Shown here piece after piece: positions 1 through 8,886 of a DNA stretch of 22,806 bases (position 1 is its first letter; every line of letters starts with the position of its first letter). Below the pieces are notes generated by a model, which had not been told where the DNA came from, ran no database searches, and worked only from the letters and a program-made list of their open reading frames with translations. The position numbers and the translations under genes were made by a program. Source of the DNA: Carex sylvatica (Eukaryota > Streptophyta > Magnoliopsida > Poales > Cyperaceae); NCBI GenBank assembly GCA_964058845.1, contig CAXKVR010000829.1, forward strand, positions 1-22,806, in the 5' to 3' direction.

Positions 1-2
1 AG

Positions 3-3000
3 CAAAACAATCCCACACAATTCAACAACAACCCTTCTGGCAGCAACAACAACAACAACCGCAACTTCTACAACAATGCTGCATTCAATAACTCAAACAA
101 CCGACCACCATATTCTGGACCATCTAAGCCCTATGTTGCCCCTGCAGTAGAAAACTTCATGCATGAACAAGGGAAGATGAATCAAATGCTTTTCGAACAG
201 ATGCAAACGATCAGTGCTCAATTGGCAAGTTTGGCCCAAAACAAACCTCAAAGTGGGAGCCAAACTGCACCACCACAACCTGGGATGCTACCAAGCCAAC
301 CAGAGATTAACCCTAGGGGAGAGGCCAAAGAGGTAACATTGCGAAGTGGGACACAGTACCAAGGACCAGCAATACCTGTCGAGCCAGAAGTCGATCATAC
401 GGTCCGTACGAATCCCATACGGCCCGTACCAACACCCCCTGCGATTTCTGAACAGTCAAAGCCTGATCCGATTGAGGTTGTGACTGAGACAACAGACCAT
501 ACGGTCCGTACAGATCCCGTACGGCCCGTACCGAATGAAACTGATAAACAGAAAAAGAAGGTGACCGAGAAACCACCGCCCTACCGGCCACCAGTACCAT
601 TTCCACAGAGACTAGCCGAAACCCGACTCAATGAACAATTCTCAAACTTTCTTGGAGTTCTCAAGCAATTGCACATTACCATCCCATTCACCGAGGCTTT
701 GACCCAAATGCCAACCTATGCTAAGTTTCTCAAAGATATCATATCCAATAAACGAAGCTTGGGGGGGCATGAGACGGTGAAATTGACTGAACAGTGCAGT
801 GCTATCCTGAGAAATGAACTTCCACCGAAATTAGGAGATCCGGGTAAATTTTCCATTCCATGCACGATTGGCAAAGCAACCATCCGACAAGCTTTATGCG
901 ATTTGGGGGCTAGTGTGAGTCTCATGCCGCGAACTATCTTCGAACGAATGGGTGTAGGCGAGCTTAGACCTACACGGATGACTTTACAACTTGCGGATTC
1001 TTCGGTGAGACTACCACTTGGCATAGTGGAGGATGTACCGGTTCGAGTCGGTAAGTTCTATGTGCCCGGTGATTTTGTTGTGATGGAAATGGAGGAAGAC
1101 AAGGAGGTCCCTATTATTCTAGGACGGCCGTTTTTGAGAACCGCCGGGGCGCTAATCGATGTGAAAAATAGGACTTTAACCTTGAACATTGGAGATGAGA
1201 AAGTTCACTTTCAAATCGACCGAGCAATGAAGTATCCCGCTCAACCCGAATCGTGTTATATGGTCGATGTGATTGATGAATTAGTTGAAGAGAAGTTAAT
1301 GGAGCAAATCAACAACTCTCTAAGGTATCATTCTGATTTTTTATCTGATTTGCAAGCTGAAACAGGCGATCTTGAGAGAATTTGCGCAGCAGACATGACA
1401 CCTGTCTGTCTGGAAGATTTTCCGTACGGGCCGTACACAGATCATACGGACCGTACAACAGACGAATTTAAAACAGAGAAGCTGGAGATTGAGAAGGAAC
1501 CAAAAGGCCAGTCTGAAGCTGAGGCATACGGTCCGCACGAAACCCATACGGCCCGTACAACAAGCCAGACAGCACAGACCACTCCCGAATTAAAACCTCT
1601 CCCAGCCACTCTCAGGTACGAATTCCTTGACTCAGAAAAGACATGTCCTGTCATTGTGAATGCAGGGTTGACCCCTGACCAGACCGCCAAGCTCATGGAG
1701 AAGTTGAGAACCCACAAAAGCGCGATTGGGTATTCTATCAAGGACTTGAAGGGGATCGATCCAACCACTTGCACACACAGGATCTTGCTAGAAGACGACC
1801 ACAAGCCTTCAGTTGAACACCAAAGACGGCTCAACCCGAATTTAAAAGAGGTAGTAAAGAAAGAAATTTTAAAACTTTATGAAGCAGGTATCATCTACCC
1901 GATTTCTGACAGCAAATGGGTGAGTCCCGTCCATGTGGTTCCCAAGAAAGGAGGAGCAACAGTGGTGAAAAATGAGAAAGATGAGATGATTCAAACACGC
2001 GTTGCAACCAGTTGGAGGATGTGCATAGACTATCGAAAGCTCAACGCGGCTACGCGCAAGGATCACTTTCCCTTGCCATTTGTCGATCAACTCCTTGAAA
2101 GGCTTGCTAACCACTCATATTTTTGTTATCTTGATGGTTATTCAGGTTTCTTTCAGATTCCCATTCACCCGCAGGATCAAGAGAAGACCACATTCACATG
2201 TCCATACGGTACCTACGCATACCGTAGGATGCCTTTCGGTCTTTGCAATGCACCTGCGACTTTTCAGAGAGCCATGATGGCTATTTTTTCTGATTTTATT
2301 GAGAAAGAAGTTGAAATTTTTATGGATGATTTTTCTGTATACGGTACCTCTTTTGATGCTTGTTTGGCTAACTTGTGTAAGATTTTGCAGAGATGTGAAG
2401 AAGTCAATTTAGTCCTCAATTGGGAAAAATATCATTTCATGGTCCAAGAAGGAATTGTCTTGGGGCATGTTATCACCTCTAGAGGAATCGAGGTTGATAA
2501 AGCAAAAATTGAGATAATCGAGAAACTCGAAATCCCAACAAATGTCAAGGGGGTTCGAAGTTTTCTTGGACATGCCGGTTTTTATCGCCGTTTCATAAAG
2601 GACTTTTCAAAAATTGCGAAACCTTTGACCAATTTACTTATCAAAGATTCTGATTTTATTTTCACTGATGATTGTGTCAAGTCCTTTTGCAGTTTAAAGG
2701 AAGCTCTTATCTCTGCACCTATCTTACAACCGCCAGATTGGTCACTACCGTTTGAGTTGATGTGCGATGCAAGCGACTATGCAGTCGGAGCAGTTCTGGG
2801 ACAACGGAAAGACAAGAAGCCGTGCGTTATTTACTATGCTAGCAAGGTGCTAGATCCGGCCCAAATGAACTACACCACAACCGAAAAGGAGCTTCTCGCC
2901 ATTGTATTTGCTCTCGACAAGTTCAGATCATATTTGGTGGGCTCGAAGATAGTGGTCTACACAGATCATGTCGCACTAAGGTACCTTTTAAGTAAAAAAG

Positions 3001-4607
3001 ATGCAAAACCAAGACTGATTAGATGGATTCTTCTTTTGCAGGAGTTCGATCTTGAGATAAGAGATACGAAAGGAGTCGAGAATTCTGTAGCAGACCATCT
3101 GTCACGTCTTCATTGGGAAGAAGATACCACAACTAAGCTCCCAATCAATGACTCATTCCCCGATGAACAACTCCTTGCAATCAGTTCTGATCTGGACGAC
3201 AACCATACGGGCCGTACAGAAGTTCATACGGCCTGCACTATCCACCATACGGGCCGTACACAAATTAATACGGACCGTACAAGTACCAACCAGTCCAAAC
3301 AGCAAACTCCCTGGTATGCCGACATCGCAAATTACCTAGTCTCTGGAGTTTTGCCCGCCACAATGTCCCAACAACAGAAGAAGAAACTAAGGTCAGATTC
3401 CAAGTACTACTTTTGGGACGAACCCTATCTCTTCAAGGTTGGAGTTGATGGCGTATTCCGACGCTGTGTTCCATTCGAGGAAACAGATTCTATTCTTGCA
3501 CATTGCCACTCGTCCGCTTATGGAGGACACTCTTCATTCTCTAAGACCACTGCCAAGGTATTACAATCTGGTTTCTTTTGGCCTTCTCTTTTTAAAGATG
3601 CAAGATCTTTTGTTATAGCTTGTGATAGGTGCCAAAGAACTGGAAACATGACAAGACGAAGTGAGATGCCTCTCAACTTTATTCTTGAGGTCGAGATTTT
3701 TGATGTTTGGGGCATTGATTTCATGGGCCCATTCCCATCTTCTCAAGGGAATGAGTATATTTTGGTGGCAGTCGACTATGTATCAAAGTGGGTTGAAGCA
3801 ATGGCATGCCGCAAAGCTGACTCGAATTCGGTAAGGAAGTTTTTCAATGAGATCATTTTCCCTCGTTTTGGTGTGCCTCGAGCTGTCATCAGTGACGGAG
3901 GCAAGCACTTCATCAATCGACAATTCGCGAAACTCTTGAGCCGACATGGGGTGACTCACAAGGTATCAACTTCTTACCACCCTCAAACTAATGGCCAAGC
4001 TAAAATTTCTAACAGGGAAATCAAGTCAATTTTAGAGAAAACAGTTGCAAGGACAAGGAAGGATTGGGCTTTCAAGCTGCATGATGCACTTTGGGCCTAT
4101 CGCACTGCATTCAAGACACCGATTGGCATGAGCCCTTACAAGCTGGTATATGGAAAGCCATGTCACCTTCCCGTTGAAATTGAGCACAAGGCATTTTGGG
4201 CCACAAGAGCGATCAACATGGACCTCCTCGCAGCTGGAGAAAAGCGTATCCTCGACTTGCATGAGTTGGAGGAAATGAGGTTGCATGCGTATGAGAATGC
4301 GAGATTTTACAAGGAAAAGACGAAGCGATTGCATGACCAGCGCATTTCACCTCGCCAGTTCAAAGAGGGAGATCTTGTACTTTTATTTAACGCTAGATTG
4401 AGAATTTTTCCAGGTAAACTCAAATCGAGATGGTCCGGCCCATTTCAGGTCAAGAAAGTGTACCCCTTTGGAGCAGTTGATATCTGGAGTACAGAAAGTG
4501 GGACCTTCAAAGTAAATGGTCAGCGTCTCAAGCACTACGTTGCTGATCACTTGATGAGTGAGCGGAGTGTGCAGTTTCTTTCTGACCCCGCTCCAGTGGA
4601 AGTTTAA
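3..4607 (+). CDS. gag-pol: Gag-Pol polyprotein, 5' truncated by window (Athila type)
   Basis: The frame is open from base 3, so the first visible ATG (159) is not the real start. Residues below count from 159. The N-terminal part is an Asn/Gln-rich Gag tail. The aspartic protease has DLGAS with D248 and GRPFL near 321. RT spans about 550-800, with CIDYRKLN and the catalytic FMDD (D723, D724). RNase H follows with D870, E911 and D936. Integrase has a zinc site (about H1117, H1124, C1155, C1158), then D1187 and D1246. Position 1282, exactly 36 residues after D1246, should be the D,D(35)E glutamate but is Lys (codon 4002-4004). A GPF motif near 1426 ends the protein. There is no stop or frameshift over more than 4.6 kb, so the copy is young or recently constrained, yet integrase is predicted dead. 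Linkers between domains carry the TACGGNCCGTA palindromes. Confidence 0.95.
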   Translation, partial: QNNPTQFNNNPSGSNNNNNRNFYNNAAFNNSNNRPPYSGPSKPYVAPAVENFMHEQGKMNQMLFEQMQTISAQLASLAQNKPQSGSQTAPPQPGMLPSQPEINPRGEAKEVTLRSGTQYQGPAIPVEPEVDHTVRTNPIRPVPTPPAISEQSKPDPIEVVTETTDHTVRTDPVRPVPNETDKQKKKVTEKPPPYRPPVPFPQRLAETRLNEQFSNFLGVLKQLHITIPFTEALTQMPTYAKFLKDIISNKRSLGGHETVKLTEQCSAILRNELPPKLGDPGKFSIPCTIGKATIRQALCDLGASVSLMPRTIFERMGVGELRPTRMTLQLADSSVRLPLGIVEDVPVRVGKFYVPGDFVVMEMEEDKEVPIILGRPFLRTAGALIDVKNRTLTLNIGDEKVHFQIDRAMKYPAQPESCYMVDVIDELVEEKLMEQINNSLRYHSDFLSDLQAETGDLERICAADMTPVCLEDFPYGPYTDHTDRTTDEFKTEKLEIEKEPKGQSEAEAYGPHETHTARTTSQTAQTTPELKPLPATLRYEFLDSEKTCPVIVNAGLTPDQTAKLMEKLRTHKSAIGYSIKDLKGIDPTTCTHRILLEDDHKPSVEHQRRLNPNLKEVVKKEILKLYEAGIIYPISDSKWVSPVHVVPKKGGATVVKNEKDEMIQTRVATSWRMCIDYRKLNAATRKDHFPLPFVDQLLERLANHSYFCYLDGYSGFFQIPIHPQDQEKTTFTCPYGTYAYRRMPFGLCNAPATFQRAMMAIFSDFIEKEVEIFMDDFSVYGTSFDACLANLCKILQRCEEVNLVLNWEKYHFMVQEGIVLGHVITSRGIEVDKAKIEIIEKLEIPTNVKGVRSFLGHAGFYRRFIKDFSKIAKPLTNLLIKDSDFIFTDDCVKSFCSLKEALISAPILQPPDWSLPFELMCDASDYAVGAVLGQRKDKKPCVIYYASKVLDPAQMNYTTTEKELLAIVFALDKFRSYLVGSKIVVYTDHVALRYLLSKKDAKPRLIRWILLLQEFDLEIRDTKGVENSVADHLSRLHWEEDTTTKLPINDSFPDEQLLAISSDLDDNHTGRTEVHTACTIHHTGRTQINTDRTSTNQSKQQTPWYADIANYLVSGVLPATMSQQQKKKLRSDSKYYFWDEPYLFKVGVDGVFRRCVPFEETDSILAHCHSSAYGGHSSFSKTTAKVLQSGFFWPSLFKDARSFVIACDRCQRTGNMTRRSEMPLNFILEVEIFDVWGIDFMGPFPSSQGNEYILVAVDYVSKWVEAMACRKADSNSVRKFFNEIIFPRFGVPRAVISDGGKHFINRQFAKLLSRHGVTHKVSTSYHPQTNGQAKISNREIKSILEKTVARTRKDWAFKLHDALWAYRTAFKTPIGMSPYKLVYGKPCHLPVEIEHKAFWATRAINMDLLAAGEKRILDLHELEEMRLHAYENARFYKEKTKRLHDQRISPRQFKEGDLVLLFNARLRIFPGKLKSRWSGPFQVKKVYPFGAVDIWSTESGTFKVNGQRLKHYVADHLMSERSVQFLSDPAPVEV
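396..429. repeat. Palindrome pair 1 (Gag-protease linker)
   Basis: Exact TACGGTCCGTA (398-408) and TACGGCCCGTA (418-428) have centres 20 bp apart. The first is read as HTVRT, the second as IRPV, because the 20-bp spacing changes the reading frame. Confidence 0.9.
498..531. repeat. Palindrome pair 2 (Gag-protease linker)
   Basis: Exact cores lie at 500-510 and 520-530, centres 20 bp apart. The pair has the same two-frame coding as pair 1, about 100 bp downstream of it, and may be a local duplication. Confidence 0.9.
1425..1455. repeat. Palindrome pair 3 (protease-RT linker)
   Basis: Exact cores TACGGGCCGTA (1425-1435) and TACGGACCGTA (1445-1455) have centres 20 bp apart. The first copy is read as YGPY, a third reading frame of the same word; the second as HTDRT. 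Confidence 0.9.
1527..1557. repeat. Palindrome pair 4 (protease-RT linker)
   Basis: TACGGTCCGCA (one mismatch, 1527-1537) is paired with exact TACGGCCCGTA (1547-1557), centres 20 bp apart, about 100 bp after pair 3. Confidence 0.88.
3206..3279. repeat. Four-unit palindrome array (RNase H-integrase linker)
   Basis: Cores lie at 3206-3216, 3227-3237 (two mismatches), 3248-3258 and 3269-3279, with centres at 3211, 3232, 3253 and 3274: a strict 21-bp period. In frame this gives a seven-residue repeat of the form HTGRT or NTDRT plus two residues. Confidence 0.9.
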
Positions 4608-4618
4608 AGTTGCACGGC

Positions 4619-4666
4619 GGTCTAGCTAAAGACCTAAAACGAGCGCTTCTTGGGAGGCAACCCAAG
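4619..4666 (+). other. Two tandem hairpins just after pol stop
   Basis: Hairpin 1 pairs GGTCT (4619-4623) with AGACC (4630-4634) around a 6-base loop. Hairpin 2 pairs CTTGGG (4649-4654) with CCCAAG (4661-4666) around AGGCAA. They begin 12 bases after the polyprotein stop. From memory, a GCGCTT...TGGGAGGCAACCCA block after pol recurs in Athila-type elements of many plants, which would suggest a conserved RNA element rather than chance pairing. Confidence 0.65.
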
Positions 4667-4805
4667 CACTTTTAAAATCATTATGTTTAGTCATTTCTTT
4701 TACTTTTGTTTTAGTTTTATATTAGTTTAATTTTGACTTTTCAATTTGTAGTTGTTATTTTTCAATTCTGAGCAGACATGAGAAGTAACCATTTCTGGGA
4801 GTTGG

Positions 4806-4837
4806 TACGGTCCGTACTATATTTCATACGGGCCGTA
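4806..4837. repeat. Palindrome pair 5 (leader of second ORF)
   Basis: Exact cores TACGGTCCGTA (4806-4816) and TACGGGCCGTA (4827-4837) have centres 21 bp apart, in untranslated sequence. Confidence 0.9.
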
Positions 4838-5343
4838 TGGGAACCATTCGGCGCAGAGCCTCAAGGGGCGCGGCAGAACCTCAAAGGGCACGACCTTTTC
4901 TCTTCACACCCCTTCGACTTAACTCCCGTCCTTTCGGTTAGACCCTCTTCCCTTTTAAACCCGACCCCCCCCCCCCGACAGACTCTACCCCACACCACCT
5001 CCTTTTTGTCGTTTTCTTCCTACGGACCGAACACCACCCCGTATAACCAAAACCCTAGCCGCCGCAACTTCTCCTCCGCTGCTCTCCGCCTCTCGCTACC
5101 CACCGGCCGCCCCACTCTCCGCCACCCTTCTATCCGCCTCTAGCGGATCGCTGCCACCTCACCTCCGCACCACCCTTCTCTTTTCCACCGGTCACCGATC
5201 TTCTCTAGCGGCTCACCACCACCGGTCACCATCTCTAGCAGAGCACCACCGCCCTCGTTCGCTGCTACACCCTCGTGATTCCTTCCAAGCCGCACTACAA
5301 ACCCCACCAGCCGCCTCCTTCCCCTCTGAGCACACACCAGCCC

Positions 5344-5418
5344 TACGGCCCGCACAGACTCCCCATCCAAGCCGTACCAACCACCGTCCGACCCGTACAA
5401 ATCCTTCTCCGGCCCGTA
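5344..5418. repeat. Degenerate four-unit palindrome array before second ORF
   Basis: Cores with one or more mismatches are centred near 5349, 5371, 5392 and 5413, spacing 22, 21 and 21 bp. Right halves (CCGTA) are kept better than left halves. An isolated near copy, TACGGACCGAA, lies at 5021-5031. Confidence 0.7.
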
Positions 5419-5437
5419 CCAGTTCAAACTGACAACC

Positions 5438-6772
5438 ATGTCTGGTGAGCGCCATCAAAAGAGACGACAGGACCGCTCCCCCACACCACCCCGTCATCCC
5501 TCACCAGAGCCCTATGACTCCGGCTCTGACCGCACCTCCTCTGGCGAATACACCGACCGCGCCGACCGCTTCGCGGCACGGTACTTTGAAATGCCCACTC
5601 GTCGGATGTACGAGAACTTCATCTCTTTACAACGGCGAGTATTCGAGAACACTGCCATGGTCCACCTCGACACACTCCACGCTCTTGGAGTCGAGGATGA
5701 TTTCATCCTTCTCACCGCTGGAATTGGGTTTACCATGGATTTCTGGAACATTCGCAACCCCGCCTACGAGATGGACACCAAGGAATTCCTCTCCTCTCTC
5801 GAGCTGAAGTTGGACAACCACGATGTCCTCTTCATCAAATTCCGGCTCTGTAATCAAACCCATCGCGTCTATCTCTCCTCTCTACGCGAGTGGTTCGGTT
5901 TCCATCGCGAGCCCACTACTGACACTCTCAGTTTCCGACCTGGGTGGGATCGAGATACCTTCTGGGCCATGATCACCGGCTGCCCTCGCTCCGCCAATGC
6001 ATCATACCGAGCACGCTACATCCCTCACCCGGTTCTTCGTATCATCCAGCGCGCCCTTGCTTCTACCATCTTTGCGCGCGGTGAGACTCAGAACTGCGCC
6101 AACACCGTCGACCTCATGCTCATGGATACCATGCTCCGTGTCGACTCCGAGTATCCAGACTTGGCCCTTCTCATGGTCCAGCACTGGATTGGGCAGCAGT
6201 CCAAAACCAGGCCCGGTGGCAAGATCAAAATTGGGGCTTATGTCGAGGTCATTAAGCAACGCCTTGGCTTGGGTGAGTATCCAGGTCGAGACCCCTGTCC
6301 GGGCCCCACTCTGATGAACCTTGAGAGCTACCGCCAGGCTCTCTTCCTCACTATCTCCCGTGGCCCGGCCGGTCACTCTGACTACTATGAGTGGCGCTTT
6401 GCCGATGGCTCTTCCCGCCACCTACCATTTGGACCATCCATCACCGTGGACGACCCCTCCACCTGGTTGGTCTCCGCTACTCCACCTCCTGCCTCTGACA
6501 TCCCCAGTACCTCCTTCCAGCCACCCACATCTGCGTATGCCCGCCCTTGCCCAGCTGACCCCTCTCTTAGGGATCTCTACTCCCTCATGACTGATATCCG
6601 GGCCACTCAGCTGCAGCAGGACCGCGACATCACAGCCATCCAGCAGCAGACGGCCATTCACACCACTCGACTGGATGAGATTAGTGGCTGCATGTTTGAC
6701 TATGCCGAGCGTCTTGGTGACATCGAGGACCAGTTTCGCGACTGGCGCTTCGACCCCTCTTCTGACTACTGA
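5438..6772 (+). CDS. ATHILA ORF-1-like protein (second ORF)
   Basis: This 444-residue ORF sits after pol, where Athila elements carry an extra or env-like ORF. The ATG is in good plant context (ACCATGTC). The first 45 residues are charged, with RS/SP-rich sequence. Residues about 50-150 contain ARYFEMP, an F..N region, EFLSSLEL, a short FIKFRL strand and REWFGF. This order resembles the ATHILA ORF-1 (Arabidopsis retrotransposon ORF-1) family. The C-terminal part is Pro-rich (about 345-375), then Gln-rich and likely coiled coil (about 380-430). I see no signal peptide or clear membrane segment, so an envelope role is not supported. Codons end mostly in C or G, far more than in gag-pol, hinting at a different origin or constraint. 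The function of this family is not known to me. Confidence 0.85.
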   Translation: MSGERHQKRRQDRSPTPPRHPSPEPYDSGSDRTSSGEYTDRADRFAARYFEMPTRRMYENFISLQRRVFENTAMVHLDTLHALGVEDDFILLTAGIGFTMDFWNIRNPAYEMDTKEFLSSLELKLDNHDVLFIKFRLCNQTHRVYLSSLREWFGFHREPTTDTLSFRPGWDRDTFWAMITGCPRSANASYRARYIPHPVLRIIQRALASTIFARGETQNCANTVDLMLMDTMLRVDSEYPDLALLMVQHWIGQQSKTRPGGKIKIGAYVEVIKQRLGLGEYPGRDPCPGPTLMNLESYRQALFLTISRGPAGHSDYYEWRFADGSSRHLPFGPSITVDDPSTWLVSATPPPASDIPSTSFQPPTSAYARPCPADPSLRDLYSLMTDIRATQLQQDRDITAIQQQTAIHTTRLDEISGCMFDYAERLGDIEDQFRDWRFDPSSDY

Positions 6773-7289
6773 TCAGGTTTCTTTCTCCCTACCCTAGCTT
6801 ATTTATTTTTCCCATTACATATCCTGAAGCATTGAGGACAATGCTCGGACTAAGCTTGGGGGGGTGATTAGTTATTTTCTTTATTTTGCATTTAGTTTGT
6901 CTTAGTTTGTTTCTGTGTTTGCATGTTTTGAGGATTAAATTTGTGTGAATTGCGAGAATTAGGGTCAATTTGAGAAATTTTGGTTGTGAAATGGTTGAAT
7001 TTGGATAATTGGAAATAACCACACATTTGGTTGAAAGAATTGTAAACGATAGTCTGTTTTGGGACTTTGTGGGATTGAATTGAATTGTGTCAAGAAAGCA
7101 TTTGAAACCGGACTATGCCTTGTAAAAATAGAAAAATGGGATTTCAAAGTAATAGAAAGATTAGGACATCCATTGGTATGAATGAATATCATTGGATGTG
7201 TGTATTCATGATGTATACGAAGGGAAAAGATGGAGAATATAAGAGTACTGGCAATAAGCCGTGTTAGGCGCCTTTGAGCTCGTCTCCCA

Positions 7290-7320
7290 TATGGATCGTA
7301 CCCAGATCATACGGACCGTA
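7290..7320. repeat. Palindrome pair 6 (3' UTR)
   Basis: TATGGATCGTA (7290-7300), which differs by two C-to-T changes, is paired with exact TACGGACCGTA (7310-7320), centres 20 bp apart. The changes look like cytosine deamination. Confidence 0.85.
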
Positions 7321-7724
7321 CACCTATAAAAAATAAAAAAAAATAAAAACCGAAAAGAGCCTTTACAAACATCAACACACGAAGTCCGTGACTTTCTGAC
7401 CTAAGCTTGTTCCAAGCTTGGGGGAATTTCCAACCACAAATGAGGGCATAAATTTGGTAAAGAATGAACTATTGATACGTTTGATTGCTTAATTCTTACA
7501 AATAGCATTACATTCTTGAAGTTAGGGTTTGATCAATTGAGTTGTGGGGTGAATTAAATTGACCAAAGGAAACCAAGTTACTATCCAAAATGACTCTAAT
7601 GGATTTCTAACGAACGCAAGATTATGCACATTTTTCCTCTTAGTAGATTAAGTTGCATTTAGGTAAGTCCAACAACCCGATCCATACCTAAGTTAGAATT
7701 TTTGCTTGAGGACAAGCAAAGTTC

Positions 7725-7739
7725 AAGCTTGGGGGAATT
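7725..7739 (+). promoter_or_regulatory. Polypurine tract (plus-strand primer)
   Basis: AAGCTTGGGGGAATT lies directly before the LTR start TGATGTC. A G-rich tract at this position primes plus-strand DNA synthesis in LTR elements. Confidence 0.8.
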
Positions 7740-7910
7740 TGATGTCTCCATATTATATCTAAATTATGGCCCTAATTTACAATGAAACCTGTGCTTTAAA
7801 GCCTATTAATGTGGACTTTTTACTTATATTTCGATGAAATGTGGTACTGCTATGTTTTGTTTGGTATTTTGCAGGAAAAAGGGCGAAAAACTGGTTTTGA
7901 CAACTTTTCA

Positions 7911-7942
7911 TACGGCCCGTATGATATTCTGTGCGGGCCGTA
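7911..7942. repeat. Palindrome pair 7 (LTR, near start)
   Basis: Exact TACGGCCCGTA (7911-7921) and TGCGGGCCGTA (one mismatch, 7932-7942) have centres 21 bp apart, about 170 bp into the LTR. Confidence 0.9.
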
Positions 7943-8011
7943 CAAGAACTGCCCAACCACACAGAAGGATCCACAACAGAGGCACAAAGTCTCCAAGTCA
8001 AAGCCCAGGCA

Positions 8012-8043
8012 TACGGGCCGTACGGGATCTCGTACGGGCCGTA
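8012..8043. repeat. Palindrome pair 8 (LTR)
   Basis: Two exact TACGGGCCGTA cores (8012-8022 and 8033-8043) have centres 21 bp apart, and centres 101 bp after those of the preceding pair. Confidence 0.9.
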
Positions 8044-8507
8044 CAACGCTGATTCGGAAAATCCAGCTGGAATCTGAATTGAGCACGATTTGAGGAGCCG
8101 AAAAGGAAACCCCTCCAGGCGTGATCTGGGGCATTAATGGAGATATTCCACAGCAGGAAAGGGGATTAATAGGCAATCAATCAATAATTTCGCGGGATTC
8201 ATTTCCATCATTCATTCTTTCTAGGTTTCGGACAAGAGGAAAAGAAGAAGAGAGGGGAAGAACGCGAGTTTTCCACGGATCTTCGGATTTTCCACTGTTT
8301 TGTCATGAACTCTTTTATTTCTTGTTATTGGTGCTATCTCATGAATATGAGTAGCTAATTTACTTTGTTTCTAGGGGTAAGATGTAGTTTCTAGTTCTGT
8401 TTTGTTGTATGCTACTATGATTTTGTGTTGAACGCTTGGTTTTTACTTTGTTATGTAGTATTTTTATTGCTCTATTTGTGCTTGCTTGAATCTGATTAGT
8501 CATCCCG

Positions 8508-8529
8508 TTAGATGAATGCGCACATCTAA
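8508..8529 (+). other. LTR hairpin with compensatory change in the related LTR
   Basis: TTAGATG (8508-8514) pairs with CATCTAA (8523-8529) around loop AATGCGCA. The related inverted LTR has CTAGATG, loop AATGATCA and CATCTAG at the same place, so one T-A pair became C-G. That supports an RNA stem. Confidence 0.65.
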
Positions 8530-8590
8530 GCGTGGAGCCAAGTCTATGAAATTCATTCCAACCGAATAAAGTATATGAAGTAGGGTGAAA

Positions 8591-8639
8591 CCAAGGAGTA
8601 CCCGAAAGGCGAAACTTTCCTCGAGGCGAAAGTCCTTGG
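8591..8639 (+). other. Nested LTR hairpin
   Basis: The outer stem is CCAAGG (8591-8596) with CCTTGG (8634-8639). The inner stem is ACTTTC (8614-8619) with GAAAGT (8628-8633). The matching place in the inverted LTR holds a different perfect hairpin (10729-10748). Confidence 0.55.
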
Positions 8640-8676
8640 ATACTTTTAGTAAACTAACAAATAACTTAGATAAATT

Positions 8677-8771
8677 AGGCCAAAATGCGAAAGTTGAGGT
8701 TTAACGCATCTAAGAGAGAAGTACTTGAGTCCGGTAATCGGGTATCAGGCCAAAATGCGAAAGTTGAGGTT
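8677..8771 (+). repeat. 25-bp direct repeat in LTR
   Basis: A 25-bp segment beginning AGGCCAAAATGCGAAAG occurs at 8677-8701 and again, identical, at 8747-8771 (offset 70 bp). It is a recent local duplication inside the LTR. Confidence 0.85.
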
Positions 8772-8854
8772 AGGTATCTAGATCTGGTCAAAAGAAACCC
8801 TAAACACAGTATCAACACAGGAAACAGTAGCTGCAGCATTAACTCGGGGTGCCA

Positions 8855-8886
8855 TACGGACCGTACGGGAATCTGTACGGGCCGTA
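8855..8886. repeat. Palindrome pair 9 (LTR, 3' part)
   Basis: Exact TACGGACCGTA (8855-8865) and TACGGGCCGTA (8876-8886) have centres 21 bp apart. The pair follows the AACAGTAGCTGCA block shared with the inverted LTR. Confidence 0.9.

Larger units (their letters stand above)
4608..5437 (+). other. Leader between pol and the second ORF
   Basis: No convincing protein is encoded here; open frames lack family features. The first 60 bases hold two hairpins (separate entry). The stretch then carries palindrome pair 7, a run of 12 C (4965-4976), and a C-rich, pyrimidine-rich segment with AAAACCCTAG at 5049-5058. This telo-box-like word, followed by CCGCCGC-rich sequence, resembles 5' leaders of plant housekeeping genes. 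A second degenerate palindrome array ends 20 bp before the ATG at 5438. In Athila elements the downstream ORF is thought to be made from a spliced or separate RNA. The leader could therefore hold a splice acceptor or internal promoter, but I cannot place either. Confidence 0.6.
6773..7739 (+). other. Athila 3' untranslated region with repeated purine-tract modules
   Basis: No coding sequence is supported. The module GAGGACAA...AAGCTTGGGGG occurs at 6834-6864 and 7708-7735, with a shorter copy, AAGCTTGGGGGAATTT, at 7414-7429. The last copy abuts the LTR. The rest is T-rich or A-rich spacer, plus one palindrome pair (7290-7320). Copies of the purine tract away from the LTR could be old duplications or extra plus-strand priming sites. 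Confidence 0.7.

Noticed and set aside
900..914. Protease DLGAS as a mutated active site
   Set aside because: Catalytic Asp is present, and DLGAS in place of D(S/T)GA is, to my knowledge, usual for this lineage.
2204..2226. Further palindromes TACGGTACC...CATACCGTA in RT
   Set aside because: They do not match the 11-bp core and encode the conserved YGTYAYRR motif, so protein constraint explains them.
2322..2330. RT FMDD as a mutation of YxDD
   Set aside because: F.DD is common in plant Ty3/gypsy elements and both Asp residues are present.
3206..3279. HTGRT heptad as a protein repeat motif
   Set aside because: The same DNA word is read in other frames elsewhere and occurs in untranslated DNA, so the peptide repeat is a by-product.
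4778..5143. Open frame of 121 codons in the pol-ORF2 leader
   Set aside because: Pro/Ser-rich translation of a C-rich stretch with a poly-C run; no family features; overlaps palindromes and hairpin-rich leader.
5438..6772. Envelope glycoprotein
   Set aside because: The place is env-like, but no signal peptide, membrane helix or cysteine pattern is seen; the protein fits ATHILA ORF-1 better.
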